DNA of 64,000 nt. Source: Intestinimonas butyriciproducens (lineage in GTDB: Bacteria; Bacillota; Clostridia; Oscillospirales; Oscillospiraceae). Below, piece by piece: positions 17,242 to 26,092 of the stretch. The stretch is from the NCBI RefSeq assembly GCF_004154955.1, contig NZ_CP011524.1, positions 1,674,001-1,738,000 of the forward strand, in the 5' to 3' direction. The translations under genes were made by a program, and so were the position numbers. Within the stretch, counting starts at the first letter, position 1. Each line of letters begins with the position of its first letter. The notes under the pieces were generated by a model. That model was not told where the DNA came from. It ran no database searches and saw only the letters and a program-made list of their open reading frames with translations.

Positions 17242-17312
17242 TCCGCGACCTCCTTCGTCCACAAAAGGCAAGTACCGGGGATAGCCGCCCCTCGGCACTT
17301 GCCTTGCATCCG

Positions 17313-17516
17313 TCAATGCTGTTCCGGTACGCTCAAATCCACCTTGCCCTCGGCAATCTCACGGATGGCGATGGACACCGGCTTATCGTTGAGGGGATAG
17401 CCCTGCTCGTCGGCATCGGCGGCGATCTCACGGGCCCTGTGGGCCACCACGTTCACCAATTGATAGCGGCTGGGCACCTGCTTGAGCAGATCTTTCATTG
17501 CGGGATAGAGCATCAT
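17313..17516 (-). CDS. rpoZ: RNA polymerase omega subunit
   Basis: A 67-residue omega subunit that helps fold and assemble beta-prime. The N-terminal MLYPAMKDLLKQ and RYQLVNVVAHRAREIA match the helix that clamps beta-prime. It follows gmk after seven bases, the usual gmk-rpoZ pairing. The first of two adjacent ATGs is annotated; the second is equally possible. Confidence 0.93.
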   Translation of the reverse strand: MMLYPAMKDLLKQVPSRYQLVNVVAHRAREIAADADEQGYPLNDKPVSIAIREIAEGKVDLSVPEQH

Positions 17517-17523
17517 ACAAAAG

Positions 17524-18135
17524 TCACACTCCTTCTATGAGATGGATGCGGTTCTTGGTCCGGCAATCCTCCGCGATCAGGATGGAGATGATCTCCTCCG
17601 CAGCGGCGGATACCTTGTCGTTGACCACCAGATAATCGTATTTGGGTATCTGCTTATATTCTTCCCTCGCCTTTTGGAGCCGTCCGGCTATGACCTCTTC
17701 GCTGTCCGTATTTCGACCGCGGAGGCGCCGGGAGAGCTCCTCAAAAGAGGGCGGAATAATGAAAATCAAAACGGCGTCGGGACATTTGCTCCTCACCTTG
17801 GCCGCACCCTGGACTTCGATATCCAAAAGCACGTCGATGCCGGCGTCCAGCTTTTCCTGGATGACTTTCAGAGAGGTGCCGTAATAGTTGTTGACATACT
17901 CTGCATGCTCCAGCAGTTCGCCGTCAGCAATCATGCGTTCAAACTCGTCCCGTTCCACAAAGTTGTAGTTGACGCCGTTTGCCTCCCCCACCCGCGGCTT
18001 TCGGGTGGTGAAGGAGACGGAAAAGTGGATGTCCTGCCTCTGTCCGAGGAGTTCGGCGATCACCGTGCTCTTCCCCACACCGGAGGGACCGGACAGGACG
18101 ATGAGCTGTCCCTTGGCTTTCTTTTTCAGAGCCAT
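17524..18135 (-). CDS. gmk: guanylate kinase
   Basis: Phosphorylates GMP to GDP; 203 residues. The P-loop GPSGVGKS is at residues 16-23, followed by the GMP-binding segment (SFTTRKPRVGE) and the lid (LRGRNTDSEEVI). The ATG at 18135 overlaps the remA stop (TGATG), with GGAGGAGG upstream. The reading frame continues far upstream but only through remA and yicC. Confidence 0.96.
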   Translation of the reverse strand: MALKKKAKGQLIVLSGPSGVGKSTVIAELLGQRQDIHFSVSFTTRKPRVGEANGVNYNFVERDEFERMIADGELLEHAEYVNNYYGTSLKVIQEKLDAGIDVLLDIEVQGAAKVRSKCPDAVLIFIIPPSFEELSRRLRGRNTDSEEVIAGRLQKAREEYKQIPKYDYLVVNDKVSAAAEEIISILIAEDCRTKNRIHLIEGV

Positions 18136-18410
18136 CAGTCCTCGTCCTCCTCCGGTATGGGATCCGCGGCATCCCTGCCGCCGCTCAAGCGGCCGGCCAC
18201 CGTCTCCGGCTGGATTGCCGAAAGAACGATGTGGTCGCTGTCCATAACCAGTACGGCCCGAGTACGTCGGCCATAGGTTGCGTCGATGAGCACACCGCGC
18301 TCCCGGGCCTCCTGTATCATCCGCTTGATGGGCGCCGACTCCGGACTTACGATGGCAATCAGCCGGCTGGCGGAGACCATGTTGCCAAATCCAATGTTGA
18401 TGAGCTTCAT
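18135..18410 (-). CDS. remA: RemA-family DNA-binding regulator
   Basis: A 91-residue member of the RemA family. In B. subtilis this small oligomeric DNA-binding protein activates matrix and osmoprotection genes. The N-terminal [19 protein letters not shown] is diagnostic. The last 25 residues are acidic and not part of the core. The ATG at 18410 has GGGAGG upstream. The yicC-remA-gmk-rpoZ order is conserved in Firmicutes, so it may act in growth-linked control. Its targets here are unknown. Confidence 0.9.
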   Translation of the reverse strand: MKLINIGFGNMVSASRLIAIVSPESAPIKRMIQEARERGVLIDATYGRRTRAVLVMDSDHIVLSAIQPETVAGRLSGGRDAADPIPEEDED

Positions 18411-18424
18411 GCTTCCCGCCTCCC

Positions 18425-19303
18425 TCACTCGATATTCTGGACCTGCTCCCGGATCTTCTCGATTTCTGCCTTGATGTCGATGACATGTCGAGCAGTCTCC
18501 AAGTCATTGCATTTGGAGCCGATGGTGTTTGCCTCACGATTGAACTCCTGAATGAGAAAATCCAACTTCCGCCCCATCGGTCCGTCCTGCTCCAACAACG
18601 TGCGCAGTTGAGAGAGATGACTGTGCAGACGCACGGTCTCCTCATCAACGGCGACTTTATCAGCAAAAATGGCGGCCTCCGTGAGGATGCGGCTCTCATC
18701 GATTTGGGTGTTCTGGAGGACTTCCTTCATTTTGTTCTCGAGCCTGCCGCGATACTCCGCTACGGTTTTAGGGGACTGTGCCTCCACCTGGGCCGTCAGC
18801 GCCTCAATGGTTCCGGCTCGGGAGAGAATATCGGCAGAGAGCTTGGCGCCCTCCCGCTCCCGCATGCCATTGAAGTCCTGCAGAGCCATATCCAGTACGG
18901 CACAGATATCCGCCGCGACGGCCTCCACGTCCTCGGGGGCCTTCTCCACAAAAAACACGTCCTGAAACCGAGACAGCAGGGACAGGGAAATGTCGTCCCG
19001 GAGCCCATAGGTGTCTCGAAGCTCTGTAAGCGCGGCATAATAGCCGTCGGCCACCGGCCGGTTCAGGCTGACGATCACTCCATCCGCCTTGGTGCTGTTG
19101 ATGGTGACGAAAATATCTACCTTCCCCCTGGAAATACTGCGCTGGACGGTGCTTTTAATCGCATCCTCCGCAAACATATAGGCACGAGGCATCTTGACGG
19201 TACAATCCAGGTAACGGTTGTTGACGGAACGGACCTCCACTGTAATGGTTCGGTCGTTCAAAACCGCCTCTCCCCTGCCATAGCCGGTCATACTGCGGAC
19301 CAC
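18425..19303 (-). CDS. yicC: YicC-family endoribonuclease
   Basis: A 292-residue protein of the YicC/YloC family. The E. coli member is an RNase that degrades small RNAs. It shows the N-terminal [10 protein letters not shown] signature and the C-terminal DUF1732 segment ([15 protein letters not shown]). The start is GTG 19303, since the family usually begins with two or three residues before SMTG; AGGGGAG lies seven bases upstream. Remaining genes of the block follow at short spacing. Confidence 0.93.
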   Translation of the reverse strand: MVRSMTGYGRGEAVLNDRTITVEVRSVNNRYLDCTVKMPRAYMFAEDAIKSTVQRSISRGKVDIFVTINSTKADGVIVSLNRPVADGYYAALTELRDTYGLRDDISLSLLSRFQDVFFVEKAPEDVEAVAADICAVLDMALQDFNGMREREGAKLSADILSRAGTIEALTAQVEAQSPKTVAEYRGRLENKMKEVLQNTQIDESRILTEAAIFADKVAVDEETVRLHSHLSQLRTLLEQDGPMGRKLDFLIQEFNREANTIGSKCNDLETARHVIDIKAEIEKIREQVQNIE

Positions 19304-19330
19304 CGGCGGTCTCCCCTTTCTTCTTTCGTA

Positions 19331-19870
19331 CTAATTTGCAGATCGCCCATTGCGCAGCGGTTTGTCCACCCGGGCGATATAAAAGGAAATCAACTTGGAA
19401 AAGCCGAAGTCATACATCAGAAATACGGCGCTCCCCCCCAGGTAAAGCAGGGGAAGTGACTGTGTGCTCAGTGGGATCGCGGACAAAAAAATGGTACGAA
19501 GTACAAACCAAAAGACAGACAGCATACCGTTAAAAAAGGCGAGCTTCAAGACCAGCTCCAACGGTAAGCGCCGAATTCGCTCTATGCTGTATTTCACCAG
19601 AGGATAAAGTCCAAAAAACAGCAGGTACAGGAGTGCGTTTCCCTTGTCGGGCAGCAGCAGAAACGCCAAGATACCGGTCCCGGCGTAACAGAGGACGCCG
19701 GAGCTTGGGCCGCCGGAAATCACCGCTGCTGCAGGCAACAGCCCCGCTAATCCCACCACGCCCGCGCGCCCCGTGGGGACGAGGCAGGAACCATAGAGGA
19801 TCACCAGAGACAGCGCGGCCAGAAGGGCCGTATAGGCCACGCTGAAAGCGGCCTGTCGTTGTCTTCTCAT
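19331..19870 (-). CDS. small polytopic membrane protein, function unknown
   Basis: A 179-residue protein with about five hydrophobic segments, short loops and a basic C terminus. The GGPSSGVLCYAGTGILAFLLLP section recalls small ECF-type or DUF2232-like membrane proteins, but I cannot place it in a family with confidence. Its ATG lies one base after the J-domain gene stop, and yicC follows after 27 bases, so it is co-transcribed with housekeeping genes. Confidence 0.75.
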   Translation of the reverse strand: MRRQRQAAFSVAYTALLAALSLVILYGSCLVPTGRAGVVGLAGLLPAAAVISGGPSSGVLCYAGTGILAFLLLPDKGNALLYLLFFGLYPLVKYSIERIRRLPLELVLKLAFFNGMLSVFWFVLRTIFLSAIPLSTQSLPLLYLGGSAVFLMYDFGFSKLISFYIARVDKPLRNGRSAN

Positions 19871-19871
19871 A

Positions 19872-20477
19872 TCAGTTGCCGCAGCCGCCGCACAGGCAGT
19901 TCAGACACAACATGGTGGTGCAGCAGTCACAGGAGTCCGCCCCCCCGGCATACCCATAGGGCCGATAGGCCTGTCCTCCCCGCTGCATCATGTTGTAGGC
20001 CTGCCGGTATTCCGGGTTCCCCGGCTCCATATTGACGGCAATCTGATACTGCTGCATGGCTTCATCCAGCCAGCCCTTGCGGTAGGCGATACTCCCCATG
20101 AGAAAGTGCCATTCGGCATCCTGTGTGGGGGCAGACTGAAGGAGCTGTTCCGCCTGACTCAAGTTTCCCAGATTGATGGATTGCCGCACGCGGGCGTAGA
20201 TGGTACTTCCGGCGGAGTAGGAACGGCTCTGCTGCTGATAGGTCGTCTGCTGTTGGTAAGAGGACTGATAAGCGGATGAAGTTCCGCCCGAGCGCATTTT
20301 GTTGATGGCATCGTAAGCCTCGTTGATCTCCTTCATTTTTTCCTCAGCGAGGTCCGCCAGCGGATTGTTCTGGTAGTTATCCGGATGGTATTTTCGGGCC
20401 AGTTCTCGATAGGCCCGCTTGATCTCTTCATCACTGGCGTTGGAATCGACGCCCAGTACGCTATACGGATCGTTCAT
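19872..20477 (-). CDS. J-domain protein with TPR-like middle and cysteine-rich tail
   Basis: A 201-residue DnaJ-like cochaperone. The J domain occupies residues 1-65, with the HPD motif near 31-33 (KYHPDNY). A Gln/Ser/Tyr-rich linker follows, then a TPR-like segment (about 95-150) and a C-terminal tail with eight cysteines in about 20 residues, ending in LCGGCGN. It lacks the DnaJ zinc-finger arrangement, so it is not the canonical DnaJ. The tail might bind metal or be lipid-modified (speculative). The start overlaps the DUF5685 gene by 17 bases. Confidence 0.82.
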   Translation of the reverse strand: MNDPYSVLGVDSNASDEEIKRAYRELARKYHPDNYQNNPLADLAEEKMKEINEAYDAINKMRSGGTSSAYQSSYQQQTTYQQQSRSYSAGSTIYARVRQSINLGNLSQAEQLLQSAPTQDAEWHFLMGSIAYRKGWLDEAMQQYQIAVNMEPGNPEYRQAYNMMQRGGQAYRPYGYAGGADSCDCCTTMLCLNCLCGGCGN

Positions 20478-21351
20478 AGCTCATTCTCCCATTTGTTTCT
20501 TTCTTGCGCTTGCGCCATTCGCCCCGAAATACGGATTCCTCCACCATGGGAAGTCCCAGGCAGAGAATATTGAGGACGATTCCACTCCAGGGGCCAAAAT
20601 CCGTTAAGTGGCAGGCAGACACCGCCAGGTTCAAGGAGTGGCGCAACGTGGTCCGCAATTCCTCTCTGTGTCCCTCCGGGCCGTCCGGCCAGCGGGCGGC
20701 CACGGGATTGTAGGTTCCCCGACTTCGGTCCTCCGCCAGGTCGTCCCAAGCATCTGTCAAATAGATCCAGCGGCCGACGTGGTAGAGAAGCTGCCCCACC
20801 GCCCGGTCACGGTCACTTGTTCCAGTGCTTGGCGCTGCCGCCCGCAGAATGCGGGCAAAGGTATCCGCCGTACGGTCCAAGGAGCCGGAGCGCTCTTTCT
20901 CCAAAAATCTCAGTTCTTCAAGACATGCCGCCGTCTGGCTGTCAAAATCGGGGCGCCGCTTGGCGGCGCGGTGATAGGACGGACGGAGCAGAAACACCAG
21001 GAGACGCGAGGGCAGTCCCTTCCAGAAAGAGGCGTCCGCCACCCCGTCCATCAGCTTCCAATAGGTGAGAATCACGCTCTCATCGGCAGCGATATCCAAG
21101 CCGAGGCTTTCCCGGCAGACCTGCTTGCCCTTGATGGGGCAAGCGATACAGCGCCGCCGCTGCGTTACAGGGCGGGCGCTCTCTGTCGAAAGGAGCATCG
21201 CCAGAAATACAAAATCATAGCTGAGCAGCAGCCGGGGCAAAAAGCTGTAACGGCGTCCCAACGTATGGCAGAGTCCGCAATAGGCCGCCTGATAGGCATC
21301 CAGCTCCCACACCTTGAGCTCTCCTCTGAGCGGGACTACATACCCGAACAT
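20461..21351 (-). CDS. DUF5685 family protein
   Basis: A 296-residue, probably soluble protein. It has an N-terminal [16 protein letters not shown], a [12 protein letters not shown] motif and a second cysteine pair ([14 protein letters not shown]), plus a [18 protein letters not shown] stretch rich in conserved acidic residues. This resembles the clostridial family DUF5685 as I remember it. The aspartate-rich helical pattern recalls prenyl-synthase-like folds, but no function is known to me. The start overlaps the rseC-like stop (TGATG). The longer frame to 21684 is a shadow of that gene. Confidence 0.75.
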   Translation of the reverse strand: MFGYVVPLRGELKVWELDAYQAAYCGLCHTLGRRYSFLPRLLLSYDFVFLAMLLSTESARPVTQRRRCIACPIKGKQVCRESLGLDIAADESVILTYWKLMDGVADASFWKGLPSRLLVFLLRPSYHRAAKRRPDFDSQTAACLEELRFLEKERSGSLDRTADTFARILRAAAPSTGTSDRDRAVGQLLYHVGRWIYLTDAWDDLAEDRSRGTYNPVAARWPDGPEGHREELRTTLRHSLNLAVSACHLTDFGPWSGIVLNILCLGLPMVEESVFRGEWRKRKKETNGRMSYERSV

Positions 21352-21770
21352 CAGGCGCTCTTTAACCGGACGATCCGGAATTGAAGCGCCCTCCGGCGCT
21401 TGACAGAACGGTCCAAGGCCACCACCATCAAAATGCTGACAGCAAAGGCCGCCACAGAGGACAAAATGCACCAGCCCTGCGTCAGGCCGAACGCCTGGGC
21501 GGCCAAATATCCGGCCACCAGAAGAACCATGGGGACCAGATAGACAAAGGCGATAACTCCCATAAGATTGGCGTTTTCCGTCTCCACCACGACCAGCTCT
21601 CCTTCCCTGGCGCCTACGGTATTTTGGGCCAGAGCGGTAACCGTGGGCTGCTGAGCGGTCATGCAGCCGCCGCACTCTGAACAATTATGGGCACAGGCCC
21701 CCTGGCGTACCACTGCCACAACTGCGGTTCCATTTGGGAAGGTCTGCTTTACTTGTGCAGTCTGTGTCAT
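21351..21770 (-). CDS. RseC/SoxR-reducing-system family membrane protein
   Basis: A 139-residue protein with an N-terminal beta-rich domain carrying four cysteines (CAHNCSECGGC), two transmembrane helices (about residues 70-90 and 97-117) and a basic tail. This is the RseC/MucC family, found with Rnf-type electron transport in other bacteria. The ligand is probably an Fe-S cluster or metal. AGGAGA precedes the ATG. It sits just after cdaR. No rnf genes are in the window. Confidence 0.85.
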   Translation of the reverse strand: MTQTAQVKQTFPNGTAVVAVVRQGACAHNCSECGGCMTAQQPTVTALAQNTVGAREGELVVVETENANLMGVIAFVYLVPMVLLVAGYLAAQAFGLTQGWCILSSVAAFAVSILMVVALDRSVKRRRALQFRIVRLKSA

Positions 21771-21781
21771 AGCAATTTCTC

Positions 21782-23059
21782 CTATTGCGATTGAATATTG
21801 ACCACTACGATATATCCGTTTGCACCGTTGACCACCCCACAGGTGCTCTCCCCATCCAAATAGATCTTTGGCTGGAATGGGAACTGCGCCTGCCGGAGCG
21901 TCTCACCCTCGAGGTCCACCACCACGCGGAGCTGATAACCATCCACAGTTTCCAAAGCGTCGGCGGGGCCGCGGACCTGCACCTGCAGAGACTGAGTCAC
22001 GGCCGACGCGGTGAATCCCTCGGGCACGTTGATGACCTCGATATTCGAAGTCTCCACGGTCTTGGTCCCCAGGCCCTTGACACTGATGGTCACAGTGGCC
22101 TCACTGATACCGCTGTCGTTGGAGAGTTCGGATGCAAGAACAATGGGGAAGGTATAGGTCTGATTCTCCTGGACCACATCCGCCAAATCGATTTTACCCA
22201 AAGTGATGGATTTCCCCTCCAGGGGCGTAATGTCGGATTCCTCGCCGGAAATCTGAATGGTGTTGGGTTGAATATCAACGTAGGGCTCCACATATCGCGC
22301 AAAGTTCTCTTCCGTGATGCCTCCGCCATAGATATAATCCACCGTGAGAGGGATCTCCAGCGTTTTGACTACAGGCAGCACTACGCTGACGGTATTTACA
22401 TTGGAACTGATCTCATTGCTCTTCAGCACTTCCCCATCGGAGGAGATCATGTCAAAGCTCATTTCACCGCTGACTGTCTTTGTAAGCTCCTCGCCCGTTA
22501 TGGCGACCTGCGCGTAGTCGATTTGATTGACCAATGCCTCAGGCCCCTGGATCCGCACCGTGCTGGGCGTGATCTCCACCGTATTGGTGCGATAGCCGTC
22601 TTTCACCGTACCGGTGAAGTTGCCACGCACCTCGATGGTCTTGGACAGCATTTTCGTAACGACTACCCGAATGGTCTGGGTCGAGTCTCCATCCAGACGG
22701 ACGCCGCTGGTAAGCGTATTTTCCAGTCCCAGTTTGCAGGGAAGCTCATACTCCCCTGCCTCGCTGATCTCGGACACATCCAGCCGAGCAGTGATGAACT
22801 CCGAGGAGTTGGAGGCAATGGCGACCAGCGCCGAACGCCCTCCCGTGATGCCCACATTGACCGTCAGCTTGGTGCTTGCGTCGATCATAAGCCCCTTGGA
22901 GTTGAGCACATCTTCACCCACCAGGGTGATGGGCACGTTCCGTATTGTCATGCTGCCCACCTGACCGATGATGGCGGTCACATAAACCCATAGCGCAAGG
23001 GCGATGAGGACGGCTAGGATGATATTAAAGGCTTTACTTTCCGTGAACTTCTTCCCCAT
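21782..23059 (-). CDS. cdaR: YbbR-domain protein CdaR, regulator of CdaA
   Basis: A 425-residue membrane-anchored extracytoplasmic protein. A signal-anchor helix lies at about residues 12-33. Four YbbR beta-domains follow over about residues 40-420. In B. subtilis and Listeria, CdaR modulates the c-di-AMP cyclase CdaA. The gene overlaps the cdaA end. I chose the ATG at 23059 (AAGGTGA upstream); the GTG four codons earlier would consume that site. Confidence 0.92.
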   Translation of the reverse strand: MGKKFTESKAFNIILAVLIALALWVYVTAIIGQVGSMTIRNVPITLVGEDVLNSKGLMIDASTKLTVNVGITGGRSALVAIASNSSEFITARLDVSEISEAGEYELPCKLGLENTLTSGVRLDGDSTQTIRVVVTKMLSKTIEVRGNFTGTVKDGYRTNTVEITPSTVRIQGPEALVNQIDYAQVAITGEELTKTVSGEMSFDMISSDGEVLKSNEISSNVNTVSVVLPVVKTLEIPLTVDYIYGGGITEENFARYVEPYVDIQPNTIQISGEESDITPLEGKSITLGKIDLADVVQENQTYTFPIVLASELSNDSGISEATVTISVKGLGTKTVETSNIEVINVPEGFTASAVTQSLQVQVRGPADALETVDGYQLRVVVDLEGETLRQAQFPFQPKIYLDGESTCGVVNGANGYIVVVNIQSQ

Positions 23060-23918
23060 CGTCTTTGTCACCTTTTTTCGACTTGAATAGCGAGGTCAGT
23101 ATGGAGGACTTGGAGGACGACTCCTCCTGCGGGAGGAGCTCGTTGCGCAGAAGCCGCTCCAGAGTTTCAGGGGCCAAGTGCCGCTTGAGCATACCGTTGA
23201 CCGCCACGGAAATAGATCCCGTCTCCTCAGATACAATGGCGACTACCGCGTCGGAATTTTCGCTCATGCCGATTCCGGCCCTGTGCCGCATCCCCAGGTC
23301 CCGGGAGAGATTGACGTTCCCGGACAGCGGCAGTACACAGCCCGCGCCCACGATATGTCCGTTCCGAACGATCACCGCGCCGTCATGCAGCGGGGCCTTG
23401 TTCCAGAAAAGATTCTTCAGCAGCTCCGCCGCCACGGTGGAATCCAGCATGGTGCCGGTTTTGATGATATCGTCCAGCGGGACCTTTCGCTCAAAGACCA
23501 TCAGCGCGCCCACCTTATCCTTAGAGAGGGACGTATATGCCTGTACCGTCTGTGTGATGGCGTTCTCCACGTCGGGCGGCGCCTCCTCGCGGCTGAACAT
23601 ATCCCCCAGCCTGCTGCTGCCCAACTGCTCTAGGAAACGGCGGATCTCCGGCTGAAAGACCACGACCAGCGCCAGCGTTCCCATCTCTACCATACGGCTC
23701 AGCACGAAGTTGATCACTCTGAGCTGCAGCAGGTAGGAGAGACCCAGTGCCACCAGCAGCAGTAAAATGGCTTTCGCCACCTGGGCGGCCCGGCTGCGCT
23801 GGACCAACATCAATACGCGATAAACGATGTAGGCGATGATCGCCACATCGAGTACGTCAAAAATGGAAATGTTAAAAGTCAGGATGTACTGCCACATCCC
23901 CCGCAGCAATTCAGTCAT
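23034..23918 (-). CDS. cdaA: diadenylate cyclase CdaA
   Basis: Makes the essential second messenger c-di-AMP from two ATP. Three N-terminal transmembrane helices (about residues 15-85) precede the DAC domain, with DGA (LHDGAVIV) and RHR (GMRHRAGIG) catalytic motifs. Length is 294 residues from ATG 23918, which has GGGAG nine bases upstream; an ATG at 23936 lacks a site. A strong promoter lies 70 bases upstream, and cdaR overlaps its end. Confidence 0.95.
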   Translation of the reverse strand: MTELLRGMWQYILTFNISIFDVLDVAIIAYIVYRVLMLVQRSRAAQVAKAILLLLVALGLSYLLQLRVINFVLSRMVEMGTLALVVVFQPEIRRFLEQLGSSRLGDMFSREEAPPDVENAITQTVQAYTSLSKDKVGALMVFERKVPLDDIIKTGTMLDSTVAAELLKNLFWNKAPLHDGAVIVRNGHIVGAGCVLPLSGNVNLSRDLGMRHRAGIGMSENSDAVVAIVSEETGSISVAVNGMLKRHLAPETLERLLRNELLPQEESSSKSSILTSLFKSKKGDKDDGEEVHGK

Positions 23919-23988
23919 TTCCAATGTCTCCCACATCTCAGAGTGTACACGATGGGCGGTGCTAAAACGCTACCCGCCCATTTCAAAT

Positions 23989-24017
23989 ATTATACTGTAT
24001 CCTCTTGCAAATGGCAA
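23989..24017 (-). promoter_or_regulatory. sigma-A promoter of the cdaA-to-rsgA gene series
   Basis: Minus strand: TTGCCA (24012-24017), 17-base spacer, perfect TATAAT (23989-23994). Downstream gaps between genes are mostly under 30 bases, so this could drive a very long transcript, although internal promoters are likely. The leader contains a GGGCGG/CCGCCC imperfect hairpin at 23954-23979. Confidence 0.75.
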
Positions 24018-24061
24018 GAACTCCGCCTATTAATTTTCCCTTAATTTCATAGAAAAAGCCT

Positions 24062-24110
24062 GAAAAAAAGAGTGCGAGGGCGCGCGGCGAAGAACCGCGT
24101 GCACTCGCAC
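24062..24110 (-). terminator. intrinsic terminator after the cysteine-desulfurase-like gene
   Basis: Minus strand: long GC-rich stem with outer arms GTGCGAG/CTCGCAC (24104-24110 and 24072-24078), followed by TCTTTTTTT. It separates this unit from the cdaA promoter. Confidence 0.85.
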
Positions 24111-24133
24111 AGACAATACGCTTTGGAATGCTT

Positions 24134-25261
24134 TTATTGGCGTCTGGGCAGCCGCGCCACAGCTCCGGCCAGCGCGTCCACATCTCCGCTGGAGTTAAAG
24201 GCGGAAAAACTGACCCGTATGGTCCCGACATCCAGCGTCCCTGCGGAGCGGTGCGCCAGCGGCGCGCAGTGGAGCCCGGAACGGACGGCAATCCCCTGTT
24301 CTCCCAGTGCCTGCCCCACGTCTTCACAGTCCATGCCGTCCACCTGAAAGGAGAGCACCCCCGCCTGGCAGAAGAGGCGGGGCGCCGCAAAGACGCGTAC
24401 GCCCGGCAGAGCTGACAGGGCATCCGCGCACCGGGCAGCCAGGAATCTTTCATGATTCAGGATCACCTCGGGGCTTTTGCGCTGGATAAAACGGAGCCCC
24501 TCCAACAATCCGGCAATCCCGGTCACATTTTGCGTTCCGGCCTCCAGCCGATCCGGCAGAAAGTCCGGCATCTCCTGGCGGGCAGACAGCGACCCGGTCC
24601 CACCTTCCAGCAGGGGGATGACCTCGTGATCGCAGAGCAGGATGCCGGTCCCCTGGGGACCGTAGAGCCCCTTGTGGCCCGGCATGGCGATAAAGGAGGC
24701 CCGAAGCTGGTCCATGTAGATCGGCATGCTCCCTGCGGATTGGGAGGCGTCTAGGACGAAGGGGACTCCTCTCCCGGCGCAGAGATCGGCAATTTCAACC
24801 ACCGGCAGCACATAGCCGAAAACATTGGAGACATGGTTGCAGATGACGCAGTCGACCTCCGATGTGAGCTGCTCACGGAACTGGCGCAGAATCTCCTGAG
24901 GGTCGAAAAGCCGCGAGGTGGCCACCTTCACGCGCACATTGGGAATCGCGGCCAGCGGACGCGTGACCGCATTATGCTCATAACCGGAGATGAGTACGGT
25001 GTCCCCGGGCTTTACAATGGACTTGATGGCAATGTTGAGCCCGTGGGTGGCGTTCATGGTAAAAACCACATCGTCGGGTTCCCTCACATGGAAGAGCTCA
25101 GCCGCCCGCTCCCGACAGGCAAAAACCGTGTCTGCTGCCAGCATGGCGGGCGGATGGCCTCCACGGCCCGGGCTTGCCATATGCCCCATAGCGTAGCCGG
25201 AGGCACGGGCGACGGCGGAAGGCTTTTGCAGCGTTGTCGCTGCTGCGTCCAGATAAATCAT
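24134..25261 (-). CDS. cysteine desulfurase-like aminotransferase class V protein
   Basis: A 375-residue PLP enzyme of the NifS/SufS/CsdA fold. It likely mobilises sulfur (or selenium) from cysteine. The PLP lysine is in PGHKGLYGP (Lys197). The catalytic cysteine is in SGLHCAPLAHR (Cys332). It lacks neighbours of the isc or suf type and instead follows a small DUF3343 protein through an ATGA overlap. In other Clostridia that combination is discussed as a Se/S-carrier pair, so delivery to a special acceptor is possible (inference). Confidence 0.88.
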   Translation of the reverse strand: MIYLDAAATTLQKPSAVARASGYAMGHMASPGRGGHPPAMLAADTVFACRERAAELFHVREPDDVVFTMNATHGLNIAIKSIVKPGDTVLISGYEHNAVTRPLAAIPNVRVKVATSRLFDPQEILRQFREQLTSEVDCVICNHVSNVFGYVLPVVEIADLCAGRGVPFVLDASQSAGSMPIYMDQLRASFIAMPGHKGLYGPQGTGILLCDHEVIPLLEGGTGSLSARQEMPDFLPDRLEAGTQNVTGIAGLLEGLRFIQRKSPEVILNHERFLAARCADALSALPGVRVFAAPRLFCQAGVLSFQVDGMDCEDVGQALGEQGIAVRSGLHCAPLAHRSAGTLDVGTIRVSFSAFNSSGDVDALAGAVARLPRRQ

Positions 25262-25518
25262 AGCCCCACCTCGCGGTAGCTTCCGTCCTCTTCTGTAATA
25301 TAGACCCGTTTCGGCTTCAGCTCTGCCCGGTTGAGGAGCACCAGTGCCTCGGCAAGACGGCGCTCAGACACCTTTACTGCATGGCTGCACCCCTCGCCGG
25401 CGATGCTTTTGGGAGAACGTAGGATCCGAGCTGTAATTCCAGCACGCTCCAAAACGGCGGCCGTACGCTGGGCGTAGGTCAGCGAGCGGCATATAATGAG
25501 ATAATAGACCATTGGCAT
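25258..25518 (-). CDS. DUF3343 (putative Se/S carrier-like) small protein
   Basis: An 86-residue protein. The YYLIICRSLTYAQRTAAVLE opening, a central cysteine (GEGCSHAVKV) and the C-terminal KPKRVYI pattern match the DUF3343/Se-S-carrier-like family as I recall it. The central cysteine could accept persulfide or selenide from the coupled desulfurase. The start may be the ATG at 25518 or at 25512; AGGAG lies 4 and 10 bases away respectively. A CATACAAT box at 25537-25544 could be a -10, but I see no good -35. Confidence 0.75.
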   Translation of the reverse strand: MPMVYYLIICRSLTYAQRTAAVLERAGITARILRSPKSIAGEGCSHAVKVSERRLAEALVLLNRAELKPKRVYITEEDGSYREVGL

Positions 25519-25568
25519 TACGCTCCTCTCTGGAGCATTGTATGCCGTGCTGCCGCCAGATGGGACAG

Positions 25569-25597
25569 AAAAGCGGCGGGGCATTTCAGCCCCGCCG
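25569..25597 (-). terminator. intrinsic terminator after ispF
   Basis: Nine-bp stem CGGCGGGGC/GCCCCGCCG with a six-base loop (25574-25597), followed on the minus strand by GCTTTTC. Confidence 0.75.
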
Positions 25598-25609
25598 TTC
25601 ATCGTCGTA

Positions 25610-26092
25610 TCAGTTGCACTCCAAAAGAGCCACGGCGTGGGCCGCCATTCCCTGGCCCGCACCCGTAAAGCCAAGCCCCTCCTCAGTGGTGGCTTTCACA
25701 TTCACCTGGTCCTGAGGAACACCCAAATGCTTGGCCAGATTTTGGCGCATCTGTGGGATAAAGGCGGCCAGTTTGGGCTGCTGGGCCACCAGAGTAGCAT
25801 CCACGTTTCCCACACGGTATCCGGCCTCTCCAAGCCGCTCCACGACCCGGTCCAGCAGCAGCAGACTGGAGATCCCCGCATAGGTGGGATCATGATCCGG
25901 AAAAAGCTTACCGATATCCCCCAGCCCGGCAGCGCCCAGCAACGCGTCCATGACGGCGTGGGTGAGCACATCAGCATCGGAATGCCCCAGGAGTCCCCGG
26001 TCGAACGGGACTTCCGCCCCGCCCAGAATGAGCTTCCTCCCCGCTGTCAGGCGGTGTACGTCATAGCCGTGCCCAATCCGAAATGCATTCAC
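25610..26092 (-). CDS. ispF: 2-C-methyl-D-erythritol 2,4-cyclodiphosphate synthase
   Basis: MEP-pathway enzyme that cyclises CDP-methylerythritol phosphate. The 160-residue protein has the metal ligands in GHGYDVHRL (Asp11, His13) and [11 protein letters not shown], plus the [11 protein letters not shown] motif. It starts with GTG at 26092, overlapping the ispD stop as GTGA, with AGGGGAG upstream. Adjacent to ispD as in many bacteria; ispH lies 1.5 kb away. Confidence 0.96.
   Translation of the reverse strand: MNAFRIGHGYDVHRLTAGRKLILGGAEVPFDRGLLGHSDADVLTHAVMDALLGAAGLGDIGKLFPDHDPTYAGISSLLLLDRVVERLGEAGYRVGNVDATLVAQQPKLAAFIPQMRQNLAKHLGVPQDQVNVKATTEEGLGFTGAGQGMAAHAVALLECN

Noticed and set aside
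17524-18699. Long frame read as a gmk extension
   Set aside because: The extra N-terminal part is a shadow of remA and yicC; guanylate kinase begins at 18135.
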